Positions 1 to 9,415 of a stretch of 64,000 nt of DNA are shown here, piece after piece. The translations under genes were made by a program, and so were the position numbers. Location: assembly GCA_024235135.1 (NCBI GenBank), contig JACKMZ010000008.1, positions 1 through 64,000 of the forward strand, read 5' to 3'. Below the pieces are notes generated by a model, which was not told the origin of the DNA, did not search any database, and saw only the letters and a program-made list of their open reading frames with translations. The DNA is from Gammaproteobacteria bacterium. Its GTDB lineage: Bacteria > Pseudomonadota > Gammaproteobacteria > Competibacterales > Competibacteraceae. Every line of letters starts with the position of its first letter. The stretch's first letter is position 1.

Positions 1-2
1 GC

Positions 3-938
3 GCCCAACAGGGTCGCTGGTCGGGCACTTCCCTGCAGCGCGCCAAGCATCTTGATTACACCATGCGCACGGCGCTGTTCGAGGGTCATTTGGATCGTGG
101 CTGCAATGCCTATGGGGCCTGCGAACGGAATATCATCGCTCTGTCGATACGCAATCGTGCGCGCGAATCCTGCACCAGTCGCCAGGGTTGCCGGTTCAAC
201 GGGGATTTCCAAGGGGCGGCGTCCACTGTCTCGCAATACAATATCTGGGACGAGTTTCTCACCCAAGTGTCGGGTTTGACGGCCTGTTTCCTGCGCGACG
301 ACCTTTCGAGCGGCGGTTCCCGCGCCGAGTATTACACCAAGTTGCAGCGCATGTACGAGCAGAATGTCGGCGACGTGCAGCGTATCCTGTTCGGTGGCGA
401 TCAGGATCTATTGGCGGTGTTCCCCGGTAATTCGCTGCGGGACGTGAAAGACCTCCGTCATTATTACCATGCGCCCGCCATGGGCAAGTGTTTCCCCGGT
501 TATCCCCGGGCGGAGTATATGACGGGAGCGGTCGCTCACAAGGGCACTGATTACGCTTTGTTGGCGAATACCCGCATTTATGTCGATGGTCAGACCTCGG
601 GCGGTTATTTTTTTCGGGACTTCGACTTGCGGCAAGACCCCGATCGGGATGTCGTGACCCTGGTCGATCGCTATCCCGGCTTTGTCGTGGACGGTCGTAA
701 GGTGTCTCTGCGGCAAGCATCCAATTGTTTACCCTATGGCGTGCCCGGCGGCTGCGGTTTTCGGGAAGTCGGCCGTTATCGCAAGACGCCATCTTGGTTG
801 AACGCGGGCAAACCATTGGAATTGCGGTGCCAGGTCAAGGATCGGGGCGCACAGTGCCAGAGTCCGGGCGCCCTGACGACGGTCCAGGTGGGCGGTTCGT
901 GCGATGTGGAAATGCGGCCGGTCAGTGGTGTGGACTGA
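3..938 (+). CDS. Cys-rich hypothetical protein, 5' end outside window
   Basis: The reading frame is open from the first bases of the window, so the start is missing; 311 codons remain before TGA at 936-938. I do not recognise the family. The visible part has about ten cysteines, several close together (an RGCNAYGAC stretch near the start, NCLPYGVPGGC near residue 240, and CQVKDRGAQCQ and SCDVEM near the end). It is rich in Gly, Arg and aromatics, which suggests a secreted, disulfide-bonded protein, but the signal peptide would be off-window. It converges on the ATP-grasp gene with a 12-bp gap. Codon use looks like its neighbours, which supports a real gene; the function is unknown. Confidence 0.6.
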   Translation, partial: AQQGRWSGTSLQRAKHLDYTMRTALFEGHLDRGCNAYGACERNIIALSIRNRARESCTSRQGCRFNGDFQGAASTVSQYNIWDEFLTQVSGLTACFLRDDLSSGGSRAEYYTKLQRMYEQNVGDVQRILFGGDQDLLAVFPGNSLRDVKDLRHYYHAPAMGKCFPGYPRAEYMTGAVAHKGTDYALLANTRIYVDGQTSGGYFFRDFDLRQDPDRDVVTLVDRYPGFVVDGRKVSLRQASNCLPYGVPGGCGFREVGRYRKTPSWLNAGKPLELRCQVKDRGAQCQSPGALTTVQVGGSCDVEMRPVSGVD

Positions 939-950
939 CCATGGCGACCA

Positions 951-2051
951 TCAGGGCTTGGCCGATGGAGGCTCGATGTTCTCCAGATCCAGCCACGCGT
1001 CGCTGCCGTCGTCGAGAGCGAGGGCCTGATGGGTCGTCGTCACCCGCAAGCCGTTGCGTGGACGCGGGAGATCGGGTGGTCGGATCGCATCCCCGATCGC
1101 CAGGCGTAAGGCCCAATAAGGTAGCGCCAGACCGCTCAGACAACTCATGTTGATGCCGCCGGACATGCGCGCGTTGACTTCCAGAAAGCAGGTCTGCTGG
1201 CCTGCGTCGGGTAGCCGCCGGTCACAAGTTTGGATGTTGATCAGGCCGTTGAGTTGAAAAGCTTGGCAAATCCGGGCCGCCATCTGTTGGCCTACGGGAT
1301 GGTCTTCGATGACCTCGAAACGCCCGGCGGCGGCGCGGGGTTTACAACGGGTGACGCTGCATACCAATTGGCCGTTCGAGACCAGGCAATCGATGGAGCG
1401 TTCGTCGCCCGACAGGTATTCCATGGCGAGAAATTCCAGATCGCGATGATTATTCGCCAGCAAGCCTCTCAATTCGTCAGGGTGGATGCGCCAGATTTCG
1501 TTGCTCATGAATCGCTCGAAGGGACTGCGCTTTTCGTCGAGGATACGAAATCCCTGCGCATAGAGCCCCTGAGCCGGTTTGATGCATACCGAGCGTTGCG
1601 GATAACCGAGTTCGGCGAGGGCGGCGTCGAATTCCCGGACAGTGCGAAATGACCGCCATTGTGGGAATGCGATGCCCAGGGGACTCAGCCTTTCGGCGGC
1701 GCGCCGCTTGTCGTCGATGATCGCCAGGATGTCCGCGTTCGGGCAGGGCAATAGTACCTGCACTCCCTTTGCGACGAAGCGTTGGCGATGCGCGAATATC
1801 AGGGGAAGCCGGGATTGCGGCCAGAACAGATCGATGCCTTGTTGCTGGCAACAGGTCAGTAGCCAATCGAGATAGACGTCTCCATTGGCCGTGCGTGGTT
1901 CCGGCAGGAAGGTATCGGCTACCGTACGTAAGGGGGTATGGCGTGTGCCGTAGCTGGCGACCAGATGGAATTCGCCGGGCCGCATCGCTTGATGGATCAG
2001 AGCGATGGCGTGGTGGACGTTGGATAGCCCCTGGTTGAATAGCACCCGCAT
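951..2051 (-). CDS. ATP-grasp domain protein
   Basis: About 366 residues with the layout of a carbamoyl-phosphate-synthase/PylC-like ATP-grasp ligase. An N-terminal pre-ATP-grasp domain (RVLFNQGLSNVHHAI) is followed by the ATP-grasp fold with VCIKPAQG, the MEYLSGDERSIDC metal/nucleotide region and the C-terminal FLEVNARMSGGINM motif, whose Glu/Asn ligands bind Mg-ATP. Members join a carboxylate to an amine or thiol through an acyl-phosphate; the substrate cannot be read here. ATG at 2051 is preferred to the TTG at 2057, though neither has a good ribosome site. It lies downstream of ppk in the same direction, separated by a stem-loop, so it may be transcribed on its own. A similar-looking ATP-grasp type occurs in tellurite-resistance clusters, but no ter genes are visible. 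Confidence 0.75.
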   Translation of the reverse strand: MRVLFNQGLSNVHHAIALIHQAMRPGEFHLVASYGTRHTPLRTVADTFLPEPRTANGDVYLDWLLTCCQQQGIDLFWPQSRLPLIFAHRQRFVAKGVQVLLPCPNADILAIIDDKRRAAERLSPLGIAFPQWRSFRTVREFDAALAELGYPQRSVCIKPAQGLYAQGFRILDEKRSPFERFMSNEIWRIHPDELRGLLANNHRDLEFLAMEYLSGDERSIDCLVSNGQLVCSVTRCKPRAAAGRFEVIEDHPVGQQMAARICQAFQLNGLINIQTCDRRLPDAGQQTCFLEVNARMSGGINMSCLSGLALPYWALRLAIGDAIRPPDLPRPRNGLRVTTTHQALALDDGSDAWLDLENIEPPSAKP

Positions 2052-2100
2052 AGACAAGGATCAGTCAGCCTCGCGCTCAATCCGACGCCGGTTCACGTTG

Positions 2101-2138
2101 CCGCAACGCCGCCCGTCGTCCGTTGGACGGCGTTGCGG
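2101..2138 (-). terminator. Stem-loop after ppk
   Basis: A perfect 11-bp inverted repeat (CCGCAACGCCG at 2101-2111 against CGGCGTTGCGG at 2128-2138, 16-nt loop) sits 10 bp past the ppk stop on the minus strand. There is no U-tract after it, so it is a terminator-like or 3'-end stabilising hairpin rather than a proven intrinsic terminator. Confidence 0.4.
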
Positions 2139-2148
2139 GCGGTCGATG

Positions 2149-4443
2149 TCAATGTCCCCAACGCCGGTTGAGCGTGATGCCTCGGGGTTTGCGTTTCTTG
2201 AGCCGTTGCGCGACCTTCTGATATTCCTCGGCGGTCTCTATGCAGATTTCCTGAGCGGTGCGGCTGTCCTCGCCTTCCTTGGGCTGGCGTTGCACGTAGC
2301 TGCCATCCGCCTGCATATCCCAGGCGCTACGCCGATTGTTCAACTGCGTGTTGAGGATGAATCGCAGCTTGTCGCGCAATTCCTGGGTTTCCACCGGTGC
2401 GACGACTTCCACACGACTTTCCAGGTTGCGTTTCATGCAATCGGCGGAACCGATGAAATATTCTTCTTCGCCGCCGTTGCGGAAATAATAAATGCGGGTA
2501 TGCTCCAAAAACCGGCCGACGATGCTGATCACTCGGATATTCTCCGATAAGCGGGGGATACCGGGCCGCAGGCGGCAAGTATCGCGCACGATCAGATCGA
2601 CCTTGACGCCTGTCTGGGAGGCGCGATACAGGGCCGCCGTAATTTCCTTGTCCTCCAACGCGTTCATCTTGAATTGAATCAGCCCCGGCGATGACGCGGA
2701 GTGTTTGGCGATTTCCCGCTCGATCTTGGCCAGCAGCGCCGGTTTAAGATGTTTGGGCGCGGGCAGCAGCTTGCGATAGTTGCGGTTGACCACATAGCCG
2801 GTGGTCAGGTAATTGAAGAGTTCCGTGAGGTCCTCACCGATCTGTGGGTCGCAGGTAAGCAGACCCAGATCGCTGTAAATACGCGCGGTGCCGGAATGGT
2901 AGTTACCGGTGCCGATGTGCGCGTAACGACGTAGGCCATCGTAATCCTGTCGCAAGACGAAGATCACCTTGCTGTGGGTTTTCAAACCCAGTACGCCGTA
3001 GCTGACATGAATGCCCGCTTCTTCCAAGTGGTTGGCCCATTGGATGTTGGCGAATTCATCGAAGCGCGCCTTGAGTTCCACGGCCACGGCGACCTGCTTG
3101 CCGTTCTGGGCGGCGTCGACCAGATACTGGATGATTTTGGAATCCTGCGAGGTGCGGTATAACGTCATTTTGATGGCGACCACCTTGGGGTCACGACTGG
3201 CCTCGCGCAGGAACCGCTCCACGGACGTAATGAAGGATTCGTAAGGATGCTGCAGCAGAATCGGTCCCTGGTCCCGAATCACATGGAAGATGTTGGGAGC
3301 GCCGATCAGTTTAGGATGGTCCAGTGGATGATGCGGGGGATCGCGCAGGTCCGGCCGGTCGAGAAACGCCAGTTGCATCAGGTCGCGTTGGGCCAACAGA
3401 CCGTCCACCTCGAAGACGTCGGAGTCCTCGTTCAAGCCCAGTTCGGCGGCCAGCATGCCGCGATGGCCAGGGTCCATGCCCTTGCCCACTTCCAAGCGCA
3501 CGATGGGCGCGAATTTGCGATCGCGCAATTCGGATTCGATCATCACCAGCAGATCATTGGCCTGCTCCTCGGCTTGTTCGGTGATGGCGTTGCGAGTGAC
3601 CCGGAATAGCTCACAGGTTTCTATCACCATGCTGGGGAATATCAGATCCATATTGTTGGCGATGACGTCTTCCAGCGGCACGCAGACTAATTCATCACCG
3701 ACTTGCAGGAAACGCTTGATTCCCGCGCCGGTCGGCACCTTGACGCGTACCAGGGCGCTATGTTCCTCGTCAGCGTAACGCACCGCCACCAATAGATTGA
3801 GTGACAGATTGGAAATGAATGGAAAAGGATGGGCCGGGTCCATGGCTTGAGGGGTCACAAGCGGGAAGATATTTCGAATGTAGTAATCCCGCATTTGTGT
3901 TTGTTGCTCGGGGGTCAGTCGTGCGTAGCTGCGTATCATCAAGCCCTGAGCCTTGAGCGCGTCGTGGAGTTCCTGCGCGAGCTGACGTTGCTGCTCCTGC
4001 AAATCATTGACCACCGCATAACATTCGGCGATTTGCTGCTGGGGAGTGCGGCCATCCACGGTCAGTTCCTTGACGCCGGCCCCGACTTGCTGCTTCAGGC
4101 CGCCGACGCGCTTCATGAAGAATTCGTCAAGATTGGAACTGACGATCGCGAGAAACTTCAGGCGTTCCAGCGCGGGGTTGCGCTTGTCATGTCCTTCCTG
4201 TAGCACGCGGCGATTGAACTCCAGCCAGGTGAGTTCTCGGTTGAGATACCATTCCGGCGAGTCCAGATCGAAAGTCTGGGGTTTGGGTTCATCCGCGGGG
4301 GGCGGGGTATTTTCCTGCACCACCTCGGAATGGGGTTGTCGCGCGGCGCGCAGCGCTGCCTGAAGGTCGATAGCGAGGGTTTGATCCATTCCGGCCGAGT
4401 TGTCCGCGCCGCTATCGGGGCGTGATTCGTTTTTCAACGTCAT
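2149..4443 (-). CDS. ppk1: Polyphosphate kinase 1
   Basis: Makes inorganic polyphosphate reversibly from the gamma-phosphate of ATP. The 764-aa product has the family order: N-terminal domain starting at LNRELTWLEFNRRV near residue 68, head domain, then two phospholipase-D-like domains. The His phosphorylated in catalysis is in LGLKTHSK (about His490) and the second essential His is in RFLEHTRIYYF (His648). The family is usually 690-730 aa; the surplus is a disordered acidic N-terminus of about 60 residues (DSGADNSAGMDQ and a Pro-rich stretch). Start ATG at 4443. The upstream 320 bp is AT-rich but has no convincing Pho box. No exopolyphosphatase gene is adjacent, although the two are often paired. 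Confidence 0.97.
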   Translation of the reverse strand: MTLKNESRPDSGADNSAGMDQTLAIDLQAALRAARQPHSEVVQENTPPPADEPKPQTFDLDSPEWYLNRELTWLEFNRRVLQEGHDKRNPALERLKFLAIVSSNLDEFFMKRVGGLKQQVGAGVKELTVDGRTPQQQIAECYAVVNDLQEQQRQLAQELHDALKAQGLMIRSYARLTPEQQTQMRDYYIRNIFPLVTPQAMDPAHPFPFISNLSLNLLVAVRYADEEHSALVRVKVPTGAGIKRFLQVGDELVCVPLEDVIANNMDLIFPSMVIETCELFRVTRNAITEQAEEQANDLLVMIESELRDRKFAPIVRLEVGKGMDPGHRGMLAAELGLNEDSDVFEVDGLLAQRDLMQLAFLDRPDLRDPPHHPLDHPKLIGAPNIFHVIRDQGPILLQHPYESFITSVERFLREASRDPKVVAIKMTLYRTSQDSKIIQYLVDAAQNGKQVAVAVELKARFDEFANIQWANHLEEAGIHVSYGVLGLKTHSKVIFVLRQDYDGLRRYAHIGTGNYHSGTARIYSDLGLLTCDPQIGEDLTELFNYLTTGYVVNRNYRKLLPAPKHLKPALLAKIEREIAKHSASSPGLIQFKMNALEDKEITAALYRASQTGVKVDLIVRDTCRLRPGIPRLSENIRVISIVGRFLEHTRIYYFRNGGEEEYFIGSADCMKRNLESRVEVVAPVETQELRDKLRFILNTQLNNRRSAWDMQADGSYVQRQPKEGEDSRTAQEICIETAEEYQKVAQRLKKRKPRGITLNRRWGH

Positions 4444-4766
4444 GATGAAAGTACCTTGAAAATATATTGATTTAAGTTTAAGTCACAGACCGAGGACTGT
4501 TACCGATGTTCTGAATGATTGTGAATATATTAAGGACGATTTGTTTTTGTTTATTTACAACGCCTGTATATTGATGTATCGCAATGCATCGTTTGTTCTA
4601 AAATAGATATAAGGTTGTTACACTGTCCGCGCCTATTCCGGGCGCAGGCTCGGGTGGCGATGGGGCGAGACGAACTATCGACAACATCGCCGAACTCCGA
4701 AGTCCTGAGTATCCGCGCTTCGTTCGATTCTTGTCATCAAAACGAAATAATTGGGGGGAGAAACCG
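4444..4766. other. Divergent AT-rich intergenic region
   Basis: A 320-bp gap between divergent ppk1 and the lytic transglycosylase gene. It is clearly AT-richer than the flanks (about 4450-4620) and presumably holds both promoters. I could not pick unambiguous -35/-10 pairs, and no convincing small gene is present. Confidence 0.4.
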
Positions 4767-5459
4767 ATGAAACGGTGGCTGTGCATAGGGGTATCATGTT
4801 CATTGCTGATGCTCGCCGGCCCATCTCAGGCTGGTAAAATCTATAAATACGTGGATAGTCAGGGAGTCACTCATTACAGCAACGTGCCGAACGACACGCG
4901 CTACAAGCTGGCCATGGTGATCAAGGATACTCCCCAAACCCAACGCCCCTCCAGTTATACCCCGTTGGTGCCGCTTGGTCAGGGAGGATATGCCATAGGA
5001 TTTAGCGGCAAGGGGCTCGGTACTACCGGCAGCGGCAACCGACCGTTTTCGGTCAACGAGAAAAACCGCCAATTCTACACGCCCCACATCGCCCAGATAG
5101 CCCGTAAATACAGTCTCGACCCCCTGCTCCTCCATGCCGTGATCAGCGCGGAATCCGCCTTTAATCCCACGGCGCGTTCTCCCAAGGGCGCCATGGGATT
5201 GATGCAATTGATGCCGGCCACCGCCCGTCGTTTCGGTGTCTACAATGCTTGGGATCCGGTCGCCAACATCGAGGGTGGCGCCCGCTATCTGCGTTGGCTG
5301 CTCGATCAGTTTCAGGATAGCCGACTCGCTCTTGCCGCCTATAATGCCGGGGAAGGCGCGGTGATGCGCTACGGTAACCGGATACCGCCTTTTCCGGAGA
5401 CGCGGACCTACGTAACGAGGGTGCAACGCTTCTATACGCATTATCAGCGTTTCAATTGA
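4767..5459 (+). CDS. Lytic murein transglycosylase (DUF4124 + SLT domains)
   Basis: Start ATG at 4767 is chosen because GGGGGGAG lies just upstream and gives an immediate signal peptide (MKRWLCIGVSCSLLMLAGPSQA). A DUF4124 module follows (KIYKYVDSQGVTHYSNVP), then a family-1 SLT domain over about the last 130 residues, with the catalytic Glu in HAVISAESAFNP and the typical GAMGLMQLMPATA and LALAAYNAGEGAV motifs. It cleaves the MurNAc-GlcNAc bond of peptidoglycan, leaving anhydro-MurNAc, in the periplasm. 230 residues. Its stop overlaps the next reading frame, so the two transglycosylases may form an operon, although a hairpin lies between the conserved parts. Confidence 0.9.
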   Translation: MKRWLCIGVSCSLLMLAGPSQAGKIYKYVDSQGVTHYSNVPNDTRYKLAMVIKDTPQTQRPSSYTPLVPLGQGGYAIGFSGKGLGTTGSGNRPFSVNEKNRQFYTPHIAQIARKYSLDPLLLHAVISAESAFNPTARSPKGAMGLMQLMPATARRFGVYNAWDPVANIEGGARYLRWLLDQFQDSRLALAAYNAGEGAVMRYGNRIPPFPETRTYVTRVQRFYTHYQRFN

Positions 5460-7486
5460 AGCGACAAGCGGATGCGGGCCGCGCCGGCATCCTGCTTGAG
5501 TGCGGTCTCCCCTCGCAACGGCCCCTTTCCAGGGGCCGTTGGCATTTCAATCGGATCATCGGGTTGTGGTTCGGGGTGCTGTGCGCCACCTGGTGCGTAC
5601 AGGCCGACGAACTGACGCTCAGCACCCAACGGCTCGCCTTCGTGGCGGCCGACAAGGCTTTGCAGGCGGGCGTTCCGGTCGCCATAACCCCGCTGCGTGA
5701 TTATCCACTTTACCCTTATCTGGTATTTCGTAGCCTGCAACAACATTTGCAGGATCTGCCCACCGTGGAAATACGCGCCTTTCTGCGCGATTACGCCGAT
5801 ACGCCGCTGGCCAGGCGGTTGCGCGGCGCCTGGTTGCGACAACTAGCCACGGCGCAGCGCTGGGACGATTATTTGCTGGACTATCAGCCTGACGACTCGG
5901 TCGAACTGGGGTGTTGGCAACGCCAGGCTTTGTTGGCCACGGGTAAACCTCAACTCGCCTTGGAAGGGATTGCCGAGGTCTGGATGCAGGGCGTTTCATT
6001 GCCCAATGCCTGCGATCCTGTGTTCGAATTCTGGCGTCAGCAGGGCGGATTCACGCCGGAACGCGTTTGGCGGCGTTTCACCCTGGCCCTGGATAAAGGA
6101 CAGCGGGGTTTGGCTGTCTATCTGAAGGGATTGCTGCCCGCCGCGCAACAGCCGATGGCCGAGCACTGGCTGCAAGTCGATGCCAATCCCGCGTTGTTGC
6201 TCGACTTGGAGTTAGACCCTCGAGAGGACGATACGGCAGCTATCGTCTTGTATGGCTTGAACCGTTGGAGCCAGCAGGATTCGGTAGCGGCCGCCGCGGC
6301 CTTGGATGTCCTCTTGCCTCGGTATCCTCTGCCGCCGCACGCTCTGGTTGAATTGCAACGGCAATTGGCCCTGTTCGTGGCCAGTCGCGGTCATCCTAGC
6401 GGCTTGCCGCGATTGAACGCTTTGCCTGCGGAGGTGGTGGATGAGCAAGTACGGGAATGGCGGGTGCGTGTCCATCTGGCCAAACCGGACTGGCAAGCGG
6501 TGTTGGCCGGTTTGGATGGTTTGCTGCCCGATGACAGGGCCAAGCCCTTGTGGCTTTATTGGCGAGCGCGGGCCCTCGAAGCGAGTGGATTGGCCGAACA
6601 GAGTCGGGCGATCTATGAGCAACTGGCCGGATTACGGGATTATCATGGATTTCTAGCGGCCGACCGGATCGGTAAGCCTTATCAAATCGTGGATGTCCCG
6701 TTGGTGGTGGACAACGTGGAACTGAACGTTTTGGAACGGTTACCGGGCCTGCAACGGGCGCACGAGCTGTTTCTGTTGCAGCGTTTCTGGGAGGCCGGCG
6801 TGGAGTGGCGAGAGGCCATCGCCGGATTGACGCCGGCGCAGTTGCAGCAGGCGGCCAAATTGGCGCAGCGCTGGGGTTGGGATTTTCAGGCTATCTTGAC
6901 CCTGGCGCGGACCGATTACTGGGATGATCTGACCTTGCGCTTTCCCACGCCCCATCAGCAGCGCGTGATCGAGATCGCGCGCGAGACGGGTATGGACCCC
7001 GCATGGCTATTCGCTATCCAACGTCAGGAAAGCCTATTTCGCAGTGATGCACGTTCCCCGGCAGGCGCGCTGGGACTGATGCAAATTTTGCCGACCACCG
7101 CCGAGCACATCGCGGTGGACGCGGGTTTCCAAACCACCACGGATCTGGATCTGGTGCAAGCCGACACCAACATTCGCTTGGGTGCGTATTATCTGCGTCA
7201 GATTCTAGGTCGGCTGCAAAACAATGTGGCGCTGGCGACCGCCGCCTACAACGCGGGACCGGAAAGGGTGATACAGTGGCTGCCCATTGATCAGGCCAGT
7301 GAAGCGGATCGGTGGGTAGAAACGATTCCCTATTGGGAAACGCGCAATTATGTGAAGCACGTCATGGAATACGCGATCATCTATGGGCGACGCTTGAATG
7401 ACCCGCCTGTTCGCCTGTTGGCTCACCTGGGCGAAGTGCTGCCCGCGCCCGTGCGCCCCTTCCAACCGTCCGGCCTGCTTCAGTAG
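5456..7486 (+). CDS. slt: Soluble lytic murein transglycosylase (Slt70 type)
   Basis: A large periplasmic exo-lytic transglycosylase. It has an N-terminal alpha-superhelical U domain of short helical repeats (about 50-450), a linker (about 450-500) and a C-terminal SLT catalytic domain. The catalytic Glu is in FAIQRQESLFRSDARSP, with GALGLMQILPTTA, LGAYYL and ATAAYNAGPERV following. About 676 aa, normal for Slt70. There is no ATG in frame until about residue 180. The TTG at 5456 overlaps the stop of the upstream gene (TTGA), suggesting translational coupling; a TTG or GTG nearer the hydrophobic segment (RIIGLWFGVLCATWCVQA) is possible. The hairpin at 5517-5540 lies between these options. The start is uncertain; the identity is not. 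Confidence 0.93.
   Translation: MKRQADAGRAGILLECGLPSQRPLSRGRWHFNRIIGLWFGVLCATWCVQADELTLSTQRLAFVAADKALQAGVPVAITPLRDYPLYPYLVFRSLQQHLQDLPTVEIRAFLRDYADTPLARRLRGAWLRQLATAQRWDDYLLDYQPDDSVELGCWQRQALLATGKPQLALEGIAEVWMQGVSLPNACDPVFEFWRQQGGFTPERVWRRFTLALDKGQRGLAVYLKGLLPAAQQPMAEHWLQVDANPALLLDLELDPREDDTAAIVLYGLNRWSQQDSVAAAAALDVLLPRYPLPPHALVELQRQLALFVASRGHPSGLPRLNALPAEVVDEQVREWRVRVHLAKPDWQAVLAGLDGLLPDDRAKPLWLYWRARALEASGLAEQSRAIYEQLAGLRDYHGFLAADRIGKPYQIVDVPLVVDNVELNVLERLPGLQRAHELFLLQRFWEAGVEWREAIAGLTPAQLQQAAKLAQRWGWDFQAILTLARTDYWDDLTLRFPTPHQQRVIEIARETGMDPAWLFAIQRQESLFRSDARSPAGALGLMQILPTTAEHIAVDAGFQTTTDLDLVQADTNIRLGAYYLRQILGRLQNNVALATAAYNAGPERVIQWLPIDQASEADRWVETIPYWETRNYVKHVMEYAIIYGRRLNDPPVRLLAHLGEVLPAPVRPFQPSGLLQ
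5517..5540 (+). terminator. Hairpin inside slt 5' region
   Basis: A perfect 10-bp stem (AACGGCCCCT / AGGGGCCGTT) with a TTCC loop, followed by GGCATTTC. It looks like an intrinsic terminator for the upstream transglycosylase but has only a short T run. If slt starts at 5456 the hairpin is within its signal-peptide coding region and may attenuate it. Confidence 0.45.
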
Positions 7487-9165
7487 GCTTCGAACACAAA
7501 GCGGGCCGAGCCGATGTTGATCTCATCCCCTTTGGTCAGGGGCAGGGTCTCTTCCGTTTCCAGCCCCTGACCAGCGATACCCACGCTGCCGGACTCGGCT
7601 GTGTTCTTGAGCCAGTACAGACCGTTTTTGAATTGGAGTTCCGCGTGTTGTGCCACGACGTCGGGGGCATTGATCATCACGCCTGCCTGGCGGGAACTGC
7701 CCAATGATATCCGTTTGGGCAGATAGACGTGCAGTATCCGCTGCTGGGCGGAATCCTCGCGATAAAAGCGGGCGTTCAGCATCAATCCGGGTTTATCGAC
7801 CCCATTCAGGGCGGCCGCCTTGTCCTGCAGGCGCTTGAGATTCACGTAGCGGGTGCGGAGATTGTTCTTGAGGTCGCCGCTGCCAGCTTTTTCCAGTTGC
7901 TTGACCATGGCCACCACTTCCAACAAGTATTGCCCGAGTTCCTCGGCCTGGTGCGTGTTTTCCAGATCGTCGGCGAAATCCAGTTCGGCACTCCAGGACA
8001 CCGCGACGTGGAGTTGGAACAGACCGCAAAAGTCCAGGGTGTCACCGGATTCCAGACGCTGCCAACCGCCGAAGACCAGTTTCTGGGCATTCAGTCCGGT
8101 GTAACTACCTTCATGCATGCTGGCGTGCATGATGGCCAATCCATCACCGCTGGCGCAAATGGCACAATGCAGGCGGGAGATCTGTCGAAAACCCGGCACG
8201 AAACCCAGGGCGAAATCGCCAAAGCAGACATCGGTGCTTTCGTTGTAGCGTCCTAGCACCATGAAAGGGCGTGACACCAGTTCGATGCGTTCTGGCGCCT
8301 GTTCGGGATTCAGACTGCGTAACAAGGCGCGGGACAGGGTCGTGCCGCGTCCCGAGAACGTGTTGGCCGCCGATTGAACCTGCGCGACCTTGGCTTGCAA
8401 CACACGGGTTCGTTCTGATTCGAGTTCCAGTTCGATAGGCAGCAATTGCTCGATGCTGGGGGCGTGGCGTCCCATGCTGGCTAGCCGCCCTCCCTCTATG
8501 CCCTTGATCCCCCGTGGCAGATCGAAAACCGCCATGGAGGGTGTATTGCCGGTGGTGCGTACCCGCACGAACGGTGCTTTATCCTGCCCAGGGAAACTCA
8601 GTAGAATGCCATGCCGACTGCGGTAGGCCTGCCACTCGCCGTTGTTGTCGCACACTTCGACCTCGACCCCCAGGGTCGCGAGCTGGGCCTCGTAAGGTGC
8701 GCGGTAGTGCAGATAGACCGGCAGTACGTCATGTCCTTCCAGTAACTTGATGGGGCGGGGTTGGGCATGTTCGGTAATATCCAGATCCAGGGAATCGAAA
8801 CGAATACGGATTTCCCGAAACACCCAGGGTGTCGTGTTCATCACCAGCGCCGTCAATACGCTGGGTCGCCCAGGTCGGCACTCGGGGGCGGCATTGAAGG
8901 CCAACTCGATGGTTTGTTTTTTGTCCATTTGCTTCAAAATGCGTTGTTCACGCTCGGCGACCCATTCCTCACCCAAACCACACAGTTCTTTAAAGTGTTC
9001 TATGACCAGTTGATCAGAGGCGGTTTTGCCGGTTTTCTTGCTCCATATTTCACTTAATAACTGCTCCAATTCTTGAAGGTTTTCCGGAGTGGGTCCAGTA
9101 TGCTCCGGATGAAAATGGACAAAGCGCCTCAATTCAGGCGGATAGGTAAAATCTTCTATAGTCAT
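7480..9165 (-). CDS. Double FHA-domain protein
   Basis: A 561-aa protein with no signal peptide, so probably cytoplasmic. Two forkhead-associated domains bind phosphothreonine peptides: one in the middle (LGRYNESTDVCFGD, then the GR...SRLH signature FRQISRLHCAI) and one at the C-terminus (ISLGSSRQAGVMI, VAQHAELQFKNGLYWLKN). Before the first FHA come an all-helical N-terminus of about 90 residues and a beta-rich region; between the two lies a helical linker of about 90 residues. It converges on slt with a 7-bp overlap of the two ends. No Ser/Thr kinase is adjacent, but a PP2C phosphatase occurs at 19251-20147, so a Ser/Thr phospho-signalling system probably exists. Confidence 0.8.
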   Translation of the reverse strand: MTIEDFTYPPELRRFVHFHPEHTGPTPENLQELEQLLSEIWSKKTGKTASDQLVIEHFKELCGLGEEWVAEREQRILKQMDKKQTIELAFNAAPECRPGRPSVLTALVMNTTPWVFREIRIRFDSLDLDITEHAQPRPIKLLEGHDVLPVYLHYRAPYEAQLATLGVEVEVCDNNGEWQAYRSRHGILLSFPGQDKAPFVRVRTTGNTPSMAVFDLPRGIKGIEGGRLASMGRHAPSIEQLLPIELELESERTRVLQAKVAQVQSAANTFSGRGTTLSRALLRSLNPEQAPERIELVSRPFMVLGRYNESTDVCFGDFALGFVPGFRQISRLHCAICASGDGLAIMHASMHEGSYTGLNAQKLVFGGWQRLESGDTLDFCGLFQLHVAVSWSAELDFADDLENTHQAEELGQYLLEVVAMVKQLEKAGSGDLKNNLRTRYVNLKRLQDKAAALNGVDKPGLMLNARFYREDSAQQRILHVYLPKRISLGSSRQAGVMINAPDVVAQHAELQFKNGLYWLKNTAESGSVGIAGQGLETEETLPLTKGDEINIGSARFVFEAY

Positions 9166-9415
9166 AATATCATTGTGAACAAGCTATTAAATAGAAACAA
9201 CGCCACGGCGTAGAATACAATAGCGATGTTTTAGTCCACTACGGCATGAGTATTAGGCATCCAGGGTATGTTGTATTGCCGGTTTTTATCCTTGTATTTT
9301 AGCTATTATTTTTCGTTGGCACGATCCAAGGTCTGCCTTGTGATGACACGGCCACCTTTATACACGCAAGCAAACCCGTGTGGCTTGTGTTAGAGATAGG
9401 GCGCGGAGGATAGCC

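Noticed and set aside
4485..4520. Possible Pho box before ppk1
   Set aside because: Only one CTGTGAC-like half with the wrong spacing to a second; not convincing.
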